Counted from the first letter of the stretch, positions 33,471 to 43,583 are shown. The stretch is 64,000 nucleotides of DNA from Halocynthiibacter sp. SDUM655004 (GCF_026015885.1 NZ_JAPDUG010000001.1:1054001-1118000); one strand, 5' to 3'. Numbers and translations are program-made. The notes: generated by a model from the letters alone, not told the origin.

Positions 33471-34619
33471 ATGCCCCGAACACTTCACCCTTTCGCAACT
33501 CTCTCGCGCGCGGCAACTGTTGCCGCCGTTTTTGCATTTGTTGCATCAAGTTCAAGTGCCCAAGAGGAGCCTCCTGCGCCGAAAGTCGGCGTTGCGGCGG
33601 CTTATACTGAAGAAATCCGTGACGAGCATGAGTTTATCGGACGTGGTGAGGCCGTTGATAAAATCAACATCGTGACACGGGTCGAAGGGTTTGTTGAAGA
33701 GATCCATGTCGAAGCAGGGGCCTTTGTGAAGGCTGGGGATGTCTTGTTTAGCATCGAAAAAGATAATCTTGCAGCCACGCTTGAAGCACGGAAAGCTGAT
33801 TTCGAACGTGCTGAAGCTGATCTAGAGCTTGCCCGAATTGAGCTTGATCGGAAACAGACCCTTTTGGATCGCGATGCCGGAACAGTGGCCGATCGTGATA
33901 TTGCGCTTGCCAATGAAAAGGTCGCAGAGGCCAATGTCGCCTCCGCACAAGCCGCGATCCGAATTGCGGAGCTTAACCTGAGCTATACCGATATCGTCGC
34001 TCCGTTTGATGGTCGTATCGGGCGGATCGAGCCGAGTATTGGTGATCTTGTTAGCCCTAGCACGGGGCCGCTGACTTCGCTCGTGCGGCAGGCACCGATC
34101 TATGTGACGTTCTCCGTTAGCGAGAAGCAGTTGATCACCGTTGTTGATGATGACGGCATGGAGCGCGGCGAAAACGATGTTCCCGTGGGGCTTCCGAATG
34201 TGCTCTTGAAGCTTCAGAACGGTCGAATTCTCGAAGAAACCGGCGATATCACGTTTATAGATAACGTTATTGATCCGCTCACCGGCACCATCGCGTTGCG
34301 TGCCATCTTCGATAATGCGGAGCGGATGATCATTGATGGCGGGTTCGTGACTGTTCTTCTTGAGGCCGTAGAGCCCGAAAGCCAGTTGCTTATTCCAATG
34401 GCCTCGGTGCAGCGCGATCAGCGTGGGCCATTTGTTCTTGTCGTGACCGATCAATCATTGGTCGAACAACGCTACGTTACCCTCGGGCGACAAATCGGTG
34501 CGGCCATTATCGTCGAAGACGGTATGCGCGAAGGGGAGGTTGTGATTATCGAGGGGCTGCAACGTGTTCGCCCTGGCGCGCCTGTAGAAGCGGTGCTTGC
34601 TGCTTCGCCGGAGGAATAA
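33471..34619 (+). CDS. RND efflux periplasmic adaptor (membrane fusion protein)
   Basis: A 382-residue HlyD/AcrA-type adaptor linking the inner-membrane pump to an outer-membrane channel. Signal peptide ends FVASSSSA; the lipoyl halves are around VTRVEGFVEEIHVEAGAFV and YTDIVAPFDGRIGRIEPSIG, enclosing a predicted coiled-coil hairpin (residues about 95-160, Glu/Ala/Leu-rich). AGGAGG precedes the ATG. The pump gene follows after three bases. No outer-membrane factor gene is next to it. Confidence 0.92.
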   Translation: MPRTLHPFATLSRAATVAAVFAFVASSSSAQEEPPAPKVGVAAAYTEEIRDEHEFIGRGEAVDKINIVTRVEGFVEEIHVEAGAFVKAGDVLFSIEKDNLAATLEARKADFERAEADLELARIELDRKQTLLDRDAGTVADRDIALANEKVAEANVASAQAAIRIAELNLSYTDIVAPFDGRIGRIEPSIGDLVSPSTGPLTSLVRQAPIYVTFSVSEKQLITVVDDDGMERGENDVPVGLPNVLLKLQNGRILEETGDITFIDNVIDPLTGTIALRAIFDNAERMIIDGGFVTVLLEAVEPESQLLIPMASVQRDQRGPFVLVVTDQSLVEQRYVTLGRQIGAAIIVEDGMREGEVVIIEGLQRVRPGAPVEAVLAASPEE

Positions 34620-34622
34620 TCG

Positions 34623-37600
34623 ATGTTTTCCTCAATCTTTATCGCACGGCCGAAGACGGCCATTGTGATCTCGCTTTTGCTGACCATCATGGGCGCGATT
34701 GGCTTTAGGGTCCTGCCAGTAGAGCAGTTCCCCGACATCACCCCACCCGTGGTGAACGTCAGTGCCAACTATACTGGCGCCAACTCCGAGACGGTGGAAA
34801 ACACCGTGGCCGCGCCGATCGAGGCGCAGGTAAACGGCGTGGACGGGATGATGTATATGTCATCCAACTCCACAGACACGGGCAACTATAGCCTTTCGGT
34901 TACTTTCGAAATCGGAACAGACCCCGATATTGCTTCGGTCAACGTGCAAAACCGCGTCGCACAGGCAACGTCGCAGCTTCCAACCGAGGTAACCAACACT
35001 GGTGTCGTGACGGAGAAAGCCTCGACCAACATGTTGCTTGTGGCCACGCTGGTGTCCCCAGACTCAACGTATGACGAGCTGTTTTTGTCGAACTATGCCT
35101 CGATCAACCTCAAGGACGCGCTGGCGCGGATCGATGGTGTGGGTAAGGCCGATGTTCTGACCAACTTCGAATATGCGATGCGTATGTGGATGGATCCGGA
35201 ACGGATGGCGTCGCTGTCGATCTCGCCGATTGATATTATCAGCGCGATCCGCGAACAGAATATCGAAGTTTCAGCGGGTTCTGTTGGTGCGCCGCCTGTT
35301 CCAGAGGGGCAGCAGTTTCAATACACCATCACGGCGCAAGGACGTCTTGATAATGTAAAAGACTTCGAAAATATCGTCGTCCGTACCGGCGACTCCGGTA
35401 GCATCGTGCGCATCAAGGATGTCGCGCGGATTGAACTCGGTTCAAACTACTACAACGCTTCGGGTTTGTATCTCGGCAAACCGGCGACTGTTCTGGCGGT
35501 TTATCAGACTCCGGGCGCCAACGCGCTGGCGGTGTCTGACCGGGTGCTCGCAGAGCTTGAGCGGTTGTCCAAGGCATTTCCCGATGATGTGGAATATGCC
35601 GTGCCGTTCAACAGTACACGCTTTGTCGAGCAGTCGTTGCAGGATGTTGTCTCGACCCTCATTCTGACTTTTGTGCTTGTGATGACGGTTGTGTTCATCT
35701 TCCTTGGGAACTGGCGCGCGACGGTTATTCCGATGGTCGCTATTCCGGTCTCTTTGATCGGGACATTTGCGTTCCTTCTGGCCTTCGGAATGTCGCTCAA
35801 TACGATCTCGCTTTTTGCGCTCGTGCTGGCCATCGGGATTGTGGTGGATGACGCGATTGTTGTTGTTGAAAACGTCGAACGCATCATGGCGGACGAGGGT
35901 TTGCCCCCCGCCGAAGCAACGCGCAAAGCGATGGGCCAGATTACCGGCCCTGTGATTGCCACAACACTTGTGCTGCTTGCGGTTTTCGTTCCCGTGACCT
36001 TTATGCCGGGAATTACAGGCAGGCTCTATTCACAGTTTGCGGTGACGATTTCGGTCGCGGTGTTGATCTCTTCGGTCAACGCTCTAACGCTTTCTCCGGC
36101 GCTTTGTTCGATTGTGCTGAAGCCACGAAAAGGTGGTCCGAAAGGGCTGCTCGCGGTGTTTGAGGGCGGGATCGACAAGTTGCGCGGCGGTTATGTTGGT
36201 ATTGTGTCGCGTTTTGTGCGGGTGGCATTGATGAGCCTTCTCGTGCTTGGCGCGGTGTTCATTGGGTCCGGCGGCTTGCTCAAGACTGTTCCGGCGGGCT
36301 TCCTTCCGACCGAGGATACCGGCAACCTCTTTGTTGATGTACAGCTTCCAGATGCGTCCTCCATCGAGCGTACAGAGGCGCTGACCGCTGATTTCAACGC
36401 CAAGCTCACAGAGATACCGGGCGTGGAATCCACCATTATCGTGAACGGCTTTAGCCTCTTGAACGGTTCTGGCGGTAACGGCGCCATGATCATCGTTAAC
36501 CTTGATCCGTGGGACGATCGCCAAACGGACGAACTGTCAGCGGACGGCGTGTTGGAACGTATTCTCGGATTGGCCTATCAGGAGGTCGGCGCGAGCATCA
36601 TCGCCTTTAATCCACCACCCATTCCTGGGCTTGGGATGAGCGCGGGCGTTGAGATGAAGGTCCAGCAAACCGGTGGCGGAACCGCTCAAGATCTGTCGGC
36701 CGCTGTTGGCTCGCTCGTCTATGCCGCGAACCAGCGCCCCGAATTGGCGCAGGCTTACTCAACTTTCCGCGCCAACGTGCCAAAAGTTTTCGTCGATCTT
36801 GATCGGGAAAAGGCCAAGTCGCTGAACGTGCAGATCAATGATGTGTTCACGACACTTCAAGCCTATATGGGCTCGATCTATGTGAACGACTTCAACCTAT
36901 TTGGTCGCGTTTATAAAGTGATGGTGCAGGCCGATGGGTCTTACCGAAACCAGATCGAGGACATCGCCGCGCTCTATGTGCGTTCGGTGGACGGCGAGAT
37001 GGTGCCGTTGGGGACGCTGATCGATGTTGAGAACGTGCTAGGGCCGGTTCTTATGAACCGCTACAACATGTTCCGCGCGGCAACGATTACAGGTGTTCCA
37101 ACACCGGGAATGTCGACAGGCGATGCAATCCGCGTCCTTGAAGAAGTCGCTGCAGAGGCCTTGCCTCCGGGGTATGGCTTTGAGTGGACGGGCACCGCGC
37201 AGCAGCAGCAATCCTCTGCGGGGATGGTTCAGGTCATTCTTATCATGTCGATCCTCTTTGGTTATCTGTTCCTCGTGGCGCAATACGAAAGCTGGACAAT
37301 GCCAGTTGCGATTTTGCTCTCGGTGACAGTGGCCCTGTTCGGGGCGTTGGTCGCGGTCTGGGTGACGGGAGGCGATATTAACCTCTACACCCAAATCGGG
37401 ATGATTATGCTTGTGGGGCTCGGGGCCAAGAACGCCATTCTCATTGTAGAATTTGCCATGGAGCAGCGCGCAGGAGGGGCCACCATCAGAGAGGCCGCAA
37501 CCGAAGCGGCGCGTCAGCGTTTCCGTGCTGTGATGATGACGGCGCTGTCGTTCCTGCTCGGTGTGGTTCCGCTTCTGGTGGCATCTGGTGCGGGGGCCGC

Positions 37601-37772
37601 AAGCCAGAAAGCCATTGGTGTTGCCGTGTTTGGCGGCATGCTGGCGGCAACTGTAATCGGCGTTATTCTGGTACCTGTGCTTTACGTGGTGATGCAGTCC
37701 CTGCGGGAGTGGATCAAAGGCGAAAACCGCAAACCCAAGGCGGACCCAGAACAAGCCTCAGCGACCGAATAA
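34623..37772 (+). CDS. RND multidrug efflux pump, HAE1/AcrB type
   Basis: A 1049-residue proton-driven inner-membrane exporter. Twelve membrane segments and two large periplasmic loops are evident. The proton-relay residues are present: the Asp pair in GIVVDDAIVVVENVERIM near 407-410 and the Lys in GLGAKNAILIVEFAMEQR near 940. The start FSSIFIARPKTAIVISLLL is typical. Length equals the family norm. Cotranscribed with the adaptor; regulator not adjacent. Substrates not predictable. Ends at the terminator 37803-37827. Confidence 0.95.
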   Translation: MFSSIFIARPKTAIVISLLLTIMGAIGFRVLPVEQFPDITPPVVNVSANYTGANSETVENTVAAPIEAQVNGVDGMMYMSSNSTDTGNYSLSVTFEIGTDPDIASVNVQNRVAQATSQLPTEVTNTGVVTEKASTNMLLVATLVSPDSTYDELFLSNYASINLKDALARIDGVGKADVLTNFEYAMRMWMDPERMASLSISPIDIISAIREQNIEVSAGSVGAPPVPEGQQFQYTITAQGRLDNVKDFENIVVRTGDSGSIVRIKDVARIELGSNYYNASGLYLGKPATVLAVYQTPGANALAVSDRVLAELERLSKAFPDDVEYAVPFNSTRFVEQSLQDVVSTLILTFVLVMTVVFIFLGNWRATVIPMVAIPVSLIGTFAFLLAFGMSLNTISLFALVLAIGIVVDDAIVVVENVERIMADEGLPPAEATRKAMGQITGPVIATTLVLLAVFVPVTFMPGITGRLYSQFAVTISVAVLISSVNALTLSPALCSIVLKPRKGGPKGLLAVFEGGIDKLRGGYVGIVSRFVRVALMSLLVLGAVFIGSGGLLKTVPAGFLPTEDTGNLFVDVQLPDASSIERTEALTADFNAKLTEIPGVESTIIVNGFSLLNGSGGNGAMIIVNLDPWDDRQTDELSADGVLERILGLAYQEVGASIIAFNPPPIPGLGMSAGVEMKVQQTGGGTAQDLSAAVGSLVYAANQRPELAQAYSTFRANVPKVFVDLDREKAKSLNVQINDVFTTLQAYMGSIYVNDFNLFGRVYKVMVQADGSYRNQIEDIAALYVRSVDGEMVPLGTLIDVENVLGPVLMNRYNMFRAATITGVPTPGMSTGDAIRVLEEVAAEALPPGYGFEWTGTAQQQQSSAGMVQVILIMSILFGYLFLVAQYESWTMPVAILLSVTVALFGALVAVWVTGGDINLYTQIGMIMLVGLGAKNAILIVEFAMEQRAGGATIREAATEAARQRFRAVMMTALSFLLGVVPLLVASGAGAASQKAIGVAVFGGMLAATVIGVILVPVLYVVMQSLREWIKGENRKPKADPEQASATE

Positions 37773-37802
37773 CCGCAGCCACGCTGCAAAACGAAACGGG
37801 AG

Positions 37803-37827
37803 GGGCGCGCAGATTGTGCGCCCTTTT
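37803..37827 (+). terminator. Rho-independent terminator after the RND pump gene
   Basis: GGGCGCGC pairs with GTGCGCCC (one G-T pair, loop AGATT), followed by TTTT. Confidence 0.75.
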
Positions 37828-37856
37828 CTGATTTTGAGGGACAAATAGCAGCTAGA

Positions 37857-38246
37857 TTAATTGTCGTCTGATTGGCCGGCAAATGCCCAGTTGCGGCTCA
37901 GGATATAGGTCGAGGCCGCAGCGCATGCTGTCGAAACCAGCAGTGCGATCTGAGGAGCCAGAGGGGATATCCAGAGTAGCAGCGCCAAGAGGCTTTCATT
38001 GATCGCAAACCCGATGAGCGCCACCAGCGCAAACCTCAGAAACGCACGCCGCGGATTGCGGCCATTCGCGGCGAACGTGATCTTGTGATGCCCCAGAAAG
38101 CTCACCCCGAACGCCACCAGAAACGCGCCAATATTGGCCAGTAGGGGCGCCACGCCAATCGTGATCAGCCCGGTTCCAACGGCCATATGCACCAGCGTCG
38201 CTATGCCACCAACACCACCAAACCGTAGGATTTCGCCGATGTTCAT
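37857..38246 (-). CDS. GtrA-family membrane protein
   Basis: A 129-residue protein with four membrane helices, GtrA/DPMS3 type (EILRFGGVGGIATLVHMAVG at the start, FLVAFGVSFLGHHKITFAAN in the middle). Such proteins flip polyprenyl-phosphate sugars across the membrane. Its ATG overlaps the stop of the glycosyltransferase gene (ATGA), and together with the ArnT-like gene this forms a lipid-linked sugar transfer module. Confidence 0.9.
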   Translation of the reverse strand: MNIGEILRFGGVGGIATLVHMAVGTGLITIGVAPLLANIGAFLVAFGVSFLGHHKITFAANGRNPRRAFLRFALVALIGFAINESLLALLLWISPLAPQIALLVSTACAAASTYILSRNWAFAGQSDDN

Positions 38247-39241
38247 GCGTCTTTGGCCGCCTCGTGGTCACCCGCGAGGATTTCCTCGGCCACGATATAC
38301 CCTGGGCGGCCTTTCACCTCTGTAAAGATGCGGCCAAGGTATTCGCCAAGTACGCCGATGGAAATAAGCTGTATCCCCCCAAGGAAGAACACCGCCACCG
38401 TCAGCGTTGACCAACCCGGCACATCCGCACCCCAAATCAGCGTTCGGATGGTGATCCATACCGCATAGAGAATTGAGAACAGCGCAAGGATACCGCCGAT
38501 CAACGTCCAGACCCGTAAAGGCCAGCTTGTAAAGCTCGTGAGGCCCGTAAACGCGTGGCTAAACAACCCTCGGAAGCCAAACTTCGTTTCCCCTTCTTTG
38601 CGTTTCTCAAGCACAACGGGAATGGCAATGGAACGAAACCCGACCCAACCATAAAGCCCCTTCATAAACCGATTGCGCTCGGGCAGGTCGAGCAGGGCCT
38701 CAACCACAGCACGGTCCATCAAGCGAAAATCGCGGGCGTCTTCCGGAACGGTGAATTTGCTGCCCACTGACATCATCCGATAAAAGGCTTTGGTCAGGTT
38801 GCGCTTTGCAAAACTCTCGTCTTCTCGGTTTTCCCGCACCGCATAGACCATCTCATAGCCGTCGCGGTAATGCTCCATCATCGTGTCCACATAGCGCAGC
38901 GGCTCTTGCAGGTCGGCGTCAAGGATTACAACGGCTTGCCCTGTGGCGCGCTCAAGCCCCGCCATGATCGCCTGTTCCTTGCCGAAATTCCGCGACAGGC
39001 GCAGCAAGACAACGGGGGTTGGCACATCCGCAGATTTTACCTTGGCAACGGTTTCATCCGCGCTGCCATCATCAACTACGATGATCTCGGCGGTGGTTAC
39101 CAATTCCTGCGCTTTGGCCGACACACGCTTGAGGGTTTCGAGGATGTTGCCCTCTTCGTTATGCGCCGGAATGACGAAAGACAGCTCAGGTCTATCGGTG
39201 CCGAGCGCCGTTAGCGTGGTATCTCCGCGTTGTGTCGTCAC
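38243..39241 (-). CDS. Glycosyltransferase family 2, polyprenyl-phosphate sugar synthase type
   Basis: A 332-residue enzyme: GT-A domain (LSFVIPAHNEEGNILETLKR, IVVDDGSADETV, VVILDADLQEPL with the D-x-D metal site) and two C-terminal membrane helices, like ArnC/GtrB. It makes an undecaprenyl-phosphate sugar on the cytoplasmic side. Start is a GTG at 39241 that overlaps the stop of the upstream ArnT-like gene as GTGA. Confidence 0.92.
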   Translation of the reverse strand: MTTQRGDTTLTALGTDRPELSFVIPAHNEEGNILETLKRVSAKAQELVTTAEIIVVDDGSADETVAKVKSADVPTPVVLLRLSRNFGKEQAIMAGLERATGQAVVILDADLQEPLRYVDTMMEHYRDGYEMVYAVRENREDESFAKRNLTKAFYRMMSVGSKFTVPEDARDFRLMDRAVVEALLDLPERNRFMKGLYGWVGFRSIAIPVVLEKRKEGETKFGFRGLFSHAFTGLTSFTSWPLRVWTLIGGILALFSILYAVWITIRTLIWGADVPGWSTLTVAVFFLGGIQLISIGVLGEYLGRIFTEVKGRPGYIVAEEILAGDHEAAKDA

Positions 39242-40773
39242 TCGGTTTCCCCTGCGATTGCATTCGTTTCACTCGGCCCTAACAACAGCGTGTAGCGGCC
39301 CTCTGTGTCAATGCGTTTGAGAGTTGCTTTCGCTTCGGGCGACAGCCGCTTGAAGTTTTTGGTCGCGATTATATAGGCCGCATTGGGGCGGGTTGGGTCG
39401 ATATCGTCAACCGAGATATGCTCAACTTGGCCACGGGTATAGAACTCCACAGAGAAGCTGCGCGGCCCAACAGAATAGGCGTCGGCATCAGGCGCGTAGT
39501 CCTCAAGTGCGGTCACAACGCTTTTGTGTGATCGCAGGTTCAATACTCCGGGCGCTTGCCATTCAACCAGCGTAACAACCGCAAAGAGTGCAAAGCTCGC
39601 CGCTGTTAACGTGGAAAATCCGATGCGCTCAAGCCGCCCGATATGAAAGCCGCGAATATGGCCCGCAAGCGTGACCAAAAGGATCGCTGCGGCGGGAAGG
39701 CCGGGGAGGACATAAGAGGGGAGGATATTGGCCGCAGGGGTAAACAGGATCATCGGGCCGATCATCCACAAGAACAGATAAAGTAACCACGCGCCGCGTT
39801 CCGACCGGAAGGCCCGCCAGATACGGCGCGGGAAGGCCAAAAGCGCGAGGAAGGCGATCGTCCACGGAAAGACCGTTCCGAGCCAGAACAGCCAGATCAT
39901 CCCTTTGGGGCGCCCATGGCCACTGCCGTACAGATCACCTTCCCAGCCGTGAACAACAAAGCGTTCGTAATGCTCGCCGATGATGAAATACCGCAGGAAA
40001 CCGGGCGTTTCGTATTCCGCAAGCGCATACCACGGCACCGTTAGAAGCAGCATCAGCGCCAGCCCCCTGAACCAAGGCAGGCGGATAAAGCAAACAAACC
40101 GCCGCGTCGCCAGTAGCCATAACACCGTTGGAATTCCGCAAAGAACAATTGCAACGGGCCCCTTCGCCATGAGCCCGATGGCAAAGCCAAGGAACACAAG
40201 CATGCCCCAGCGATTGTCTTGTTCATCCTGACACGCGCCGAACCAGAAGCCGACCATCACGAGCGTAGTGCCGAGCGCCATAGGCATATCTGTCATTACG
40301 TAAGCAGAGGCCCCGAAGAACATGGCCCCACTTGCAAGAACAACCGAGGAGAGGAGGGCGGTCCCTTGGCCAACCATCCGCCGCGCAAACAGATAAGTGA
40401 GCGCCAGAACGCCAATACCCGTCAGCAAAATCGGAAGGCGGGCGGCAAATTCGCTTATGCCAAGCCCCGCCAATCCAAGCGCGGAAAGCCAAGTGTGCAG
40501 TGGCGGCTTGCCCCAGAACGGCACGCCGTAATCAAACAACGGCGTGATCCAATTGCCTGTCTCCAGCATCTTGCGCGCCATCTCGCCATAGCGGGCTTCT
40601 GTGGTGTCCGTGAATGGGATCACGGCCATCGCCCAAAGGCGTAGGAGCAAAAACGCAAACAGCGTTGCGATGAGCGCCCGTGCATAAGACGGGCGCAGGG
40701 GCCAATCGCTTAGCGTCGCATCGACAGTGTCTGCGCCTGATGTGGAGGTTTTTGTGGTGGATGTCTTGGTCAT
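39238..40773 (-). CDS. ArnT-like glycosyltransferase family 39 membrane protein
   Basis: A 511-residue integral membrane enzyme with about eleven to thirteen helices. The first periplasmic loop has the acidic catalytic pattern DTTEARYGEMARKML near residues 55-70, followed by GVPFWGKPPLHTW, both characteristic of ArnT/PMT-type transferases that move a lipid-linked sugar onto lipid A or a protein. ATG 40773 is preferred over 40818. First gene of the overlapping trio with the GT2 and GtrA genes. Acceptor unknown; lipid A modification is the usual guess. Confidence 0.9.
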   Translation of the reverse strand: MTKTSTTKTSTSGADTVDATLSDWPLRPSYARALIATLFAFLLLRLWAMAVIPFTDTTEARYGEMARKMLETGNWITPLFDYGVPFWGKPPLHTWLSALGLAGLGISEFAARLPILLTGIGVLALTYLFARRMVGQGTALLSSVVLASGAMFFGASAYVMTDMPMALGTTLVMVGFWFGACQDEQDNRWGMLVFLGFAIGLMAKGPVAIVLCGIPTVLWLLATRRFVCFIRLPWFRGLALMLLLTVPWYALAEYETPGFLRYFIIGEHYERFVVHGWEGDLYGSGHGRPKGMIWLFWLGTVFPWTIAFLALLAFPRRIWRAFRSERGAWLLYLFLWMIGPMILFTPAANILPSYVLPGLPAAAILLVTLAGHIRGFHIGRLERIGFSTLTAASFALFAVVTLVEWQAPGVLNLRSHKSVVTALEDYAPDADAYSVGPRSFSVEFYTRGQVEHISVDDIDPTRPNAAYIIATKNFKRLSPEAKATLKRIDTEGRYTLLLGPSETNAIAGETE

Positions 40774-40842
40774 GGTTGGCCCGCAATTCTTGCTTTTGCC
40801 CCGCCCATAGCACGACAAGTGGCTGATAGGATAGGGGCTTGC

Positions 40843-42417
40843 CTAAAGCTGTCCTTCCACGGGAAGCCAGCTTGTAATTCGGGCAACAGCTCTACGGATT
40901 GCGCTTGCGCCAGGTTCCGAGAAAGAAACCTGCGGGGGCGACACTCCGTTATAAATCCACATCAGCTCGCCCTCCGATGTGAGTTCGAGCTTATAGGCGT
41001 GGCTCTCAACATAGTTGTCAACGCCAAGGGCAAGGTCGCGCGCAAACTGTGGGCTATTCACAAAGACACCAAGCTCTGAATTGATTTCGATTGAGCGAGG
41101 GTCGTAGTTGAGCGAGCCGATGAACACCTTCTCTTGTCCAAGAATGGCGGCCTTTGTGTGCATCGTAAGGCCAATGTCGCTGTCGGCCGGAAGCTCGCCA
41201 AGGGCCTGTAGCGCATCGGTCTTGATCTCGTAAATCTCGACGCCTGCCGCAAGCAGCTCCTTGCGGTACTTCATGTATCCGCCATGAACATAGGAATGGT
41301 TGGTGGCAGCAAGCGAGTTTGTCACGATCCGCACGTCAATGCCGCGCCGCTCCATTTCCTTAAACAAGGTGGCCCCATAAGGACGCGGCACAAAGTAAGG
41401 CGTTAGCAAAGTGACCTCATCGACCGAAGTCCACATCTCGCGGTTCAGAAAATCGGCGAGCGTGCGTTCTGCAACGTGGACAGGTACTTTGAGCTTTTGT
41501 GGCGTATCGCTAACCACTTCGGCCTCAGCGACATAGGGTTTTATCACACCGTTACGAATGTCGTTGATAAAATCCGAATTCGAAGCACGTTTATAGATGT
41601 CTGCGGCGGCGGTGCGCTGGAAATCTTCGAGAGCGCCAAGAAGTTCGTCGCTGCTGCGCGCGGTTGCCTGATGCCGATATGCTTTGGCCGGAATGGCGTG
41701 GCTGTCATTCCAGAATGTGTCGAAGGTTTGGGCCACTTCTGCGGCGATCGGCCCTGTGGCCAGCAAATCGAAATCTGCGAATTCGGCGTGGCTGTTGATC
41801 TGGAAATACTCGTCGGCAATGTTGCGCCCGCCGATGATCGTGGTCGCGTTATCAACCGTCAGGGATTTGTTGTGCATGCGCCGGTTCACACGATCGAAAT
41901 CCAGAAGGAAGTTGAACGCTTTGGGCGCGTTACGTGACAGGGGATTAAACAGGCGAATTTCGATGTTTTCATGCTCGTTGAGCAATACCAACTGATCGTC
42001 TGTTGTGGTTGTGAACACGTCATCAATCAGAAACCGGATGCGCACACCGCGCTCTGCGGCCTGAATGAGCGCCCAAGAAAACACAGCGCCCGCGAGGTCA
42101 GGCTTGATCAGGAAGTACTGGATGTCGAGCGTGGATTCCGCTGCATCAATCAAACGGAGCCGTGCCCCAAGAGAGTCTTGCCCGTGAACAAGCGGGTAAA
42201 AGAGGCTCTTGCCGCCATGCCGCGCGCTCAGAGCTTTCATCTCGGCCGCATAGCTTGAGCGCCCCTGAAGGTCGAGCGATGTTGTTACAGAACGCGTGGC
42301 GTCATAGGGCACATAGGTACACCCCGTTACAGCCGCCGCTATAAAGAGCGCAGCTGCGCCGCGTTTCATGGATCCGAGCCAGTGTTTTGGGCCCGAAAGC
42401 AAAGAGGAAACACGCAT
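40843..42417 (-). CDS. Phospholipase D-family lipoprotein, cardiolipin synthase-like
   Basis: A 524-residue protein with two HKD motifs: MHNKSLTVDNATTIIGG near 185-202 and MHTKAAILGQEKVFIGSLNYD near 430-450, each followed by the Gly/Asn/Asp residues of the PLD fold. A lipobox AAAVTGC follows a hydrophobic stretch. ATG 42417 has AAGG at good distance; ATG 42369 (MKRGAAALFIAAAVTGC) would give a shorter, more typical lipoprotein signal, so the start is uncertain. Likely transphosphatidylation or phospholipid remodelling in the envelope. Confidence 0.87.
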   Translation of the reverse strand: MRVSSLLSGPKHWLGSMKRGAAALFIAAAVTGCTYVPYDATRSVTTSLDLQGRSSYAAEMKALSARHGGKSLFYPLVHGQDSLGARLRLIDAAESTLDIQYFLIKPDLAGAVFSWALIQAAERGVRIRFLIDDVFTTTTDDQLVLLNEHENIEIRLFNPLSRNAPKAFNFLLDFDRVNRRMHNKSLTVDNATTIIGGRNIADEYFQINSHAEFADFDLLATGPIAAEVAQTFDTFWNDSHAIPAKAYRHQATARSSDELLGALEDFQRTAAADIYKRASNSDFINDIRNGVIKPYVAEAEVVSDTPQKLKVPVHVAERTLADFLNREMWTSVDEVTLLTPYFVPRPYGATLFKEMERRGIDVRIVTNSLAATNHSYVHGGYMKYRKELLAAGVEIYEIKTDALQALGELPADSDIGLTMHTKAAILGQEKVFIGSLNYDPRSIEINSELGVFVNSPQFARDLALGVDNYVESHAYKLELTSEGELMWIYNGVSPPQVSFSEPGASAIRRAVARITSWLPVEGQL

Positions 42418-42476
42418 TCTTAAACCTTATGTATTTATGAAACCTGCGCACCAGAATGGGCGCATGTTGGATAAAG

Positions 42477-43583
42477 TCAAACCAAAGGGTGCTCTTCGGG
42501 GTGCGATTGGTCGGCGCTTGTGGGAAATGTACCATTCCCCGACATCAGGATGGCGATCCACCGCACGCGCGGAACATGCGAAAGAAGCAGCATGATGCAC
42601 ACCGTGATGGGCACACTTAAAAGCGCCCCCATGACGCCCCAGATCGTTCCCCAGAATGTCAGCGAAAAGATAACCATCAGTGGCGACAGATTGAGCGATT
42701 TGCCCATGAGCGCAGGCTCGAGCACGTTGCCGATTAGGAACTGAATACCGCCACATCCGAAAACGATAATGAGGAAAGGCGTAATTGAATCAAACTGCAC
42801 GATAGCCACAATCGCCGGCATCACCACGCTGATGATCGAGCCGATTGAGGGGATGAAGTTCAGAAGGAACGTCATGATCGCCCATGTTTCGGCGAAATCC
42901 ACGCCAAGCGGCTTCATCACAGCATAGCTGAACGCGCCAGTGAGCAAACTCACGAGGGTTTTCACTCCGATATAGCGTTGAAGCGAGTGCGAGGCGTCAT
43001 TCATGACATTCAGTATCTGGGTGCCGACTTCCGGCGATACGGCGGCAAGCTTGACCTTGGCGCGCATCTGGACCCGCTCGGCGAGCATGAACGGCAAGAA
43101 CAGCACGATCAGAAACAGCATCTTCAGCACCGACGTAGCAGAGCCAAGCGCTCCGAGGGCCCAGCCTCTAAAATCAAGTGACTGCAGAGTCGAAATGATA
43201 AAGCGTGTGTTGTCTTCGCCGATAAAGTCTCCGAACCCCGAAATCCATATTGCGAACCGTGCCTCGTATTTGGGGAAGGCGGCAAAGACTGCGGCGTCTT
43301 GTTGAGTCAGAATCCAAAGCACAGAGAGCATGCCGAACAGCACGAGAATGATCGACACCACATAGGCAAGCCAAATTGGTATTCCGAAACTGCCGAAGCG
43401 GAAGCGGATGATCCGGTCAGCAAGCGCCGTCAGCAAGACAAAGAGAAATATCGCCGCCGCCAACGGGATAAGAAGCGAACGGGCGAAATAGAGGCACGAA
43501 ATGATCACAGCCGCAATTAGAAGGATGTCTCGCCAGTAACTTAGGCCACCGATCCGCTCTTCGTTTGCAAATTTGCCGTCCAA
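42477..43583 (-). CDS. AI-2E family transporter (PerM-like)
   Basis: A 368-residue membrane protein with about seven to eight helices and the family core FAETWAIMTFLLNFIPSIGSIISVVMPA near 245-275 and EPALMGKSLNLSPL (broken here for brevity) near 310. The reading frame is open to 43685, but the TTG at 43583, six bases after a perfect AGGAG, gives the expected N-terminus just ahead of the first helix and is chosen. Function in the family is diverse (exporter, Na+/H+ exchange), so no substrate is given. It diverges from sitA. Confidence 0.88.
   Translation of the reverse strand: MDGKFANEERIGGLSYWRDILLIAAVIISCLYFARSLLIPLAAAIFLFVLLTALADRIIRFRFGSFGIPIWLAYVVSIILVLFGMLSVLWILTQQDAAVFAAFPKYEARFAIWISGFGDFIGEDNTRFIISTLQSLDFRGWALGALGSATSVLKMLFLIVLFLPFMLAERVQMRAKVKLAAVSPEVGTQILNVMNDASHSLQRYIGVKTLVSLLTGAFSYAVMKPLGVDFAETWAIMTFLLNFIPSIGSIISVVMPAIVAIVQFDSITPFLIIVFGCGGIQFLIGNVLEPALMGKSLNLSPLMVIFSLTFWGTIWGVMGALLSVPITVCIMLLLSHVPRVRWIAILMSGNGTFPTSADQSHPEEHPLV

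Noticed and set aside
37038-37754. 238-codon minus-strand frame
   Set aside because: Antisense to the RND pump; no protein-like features.
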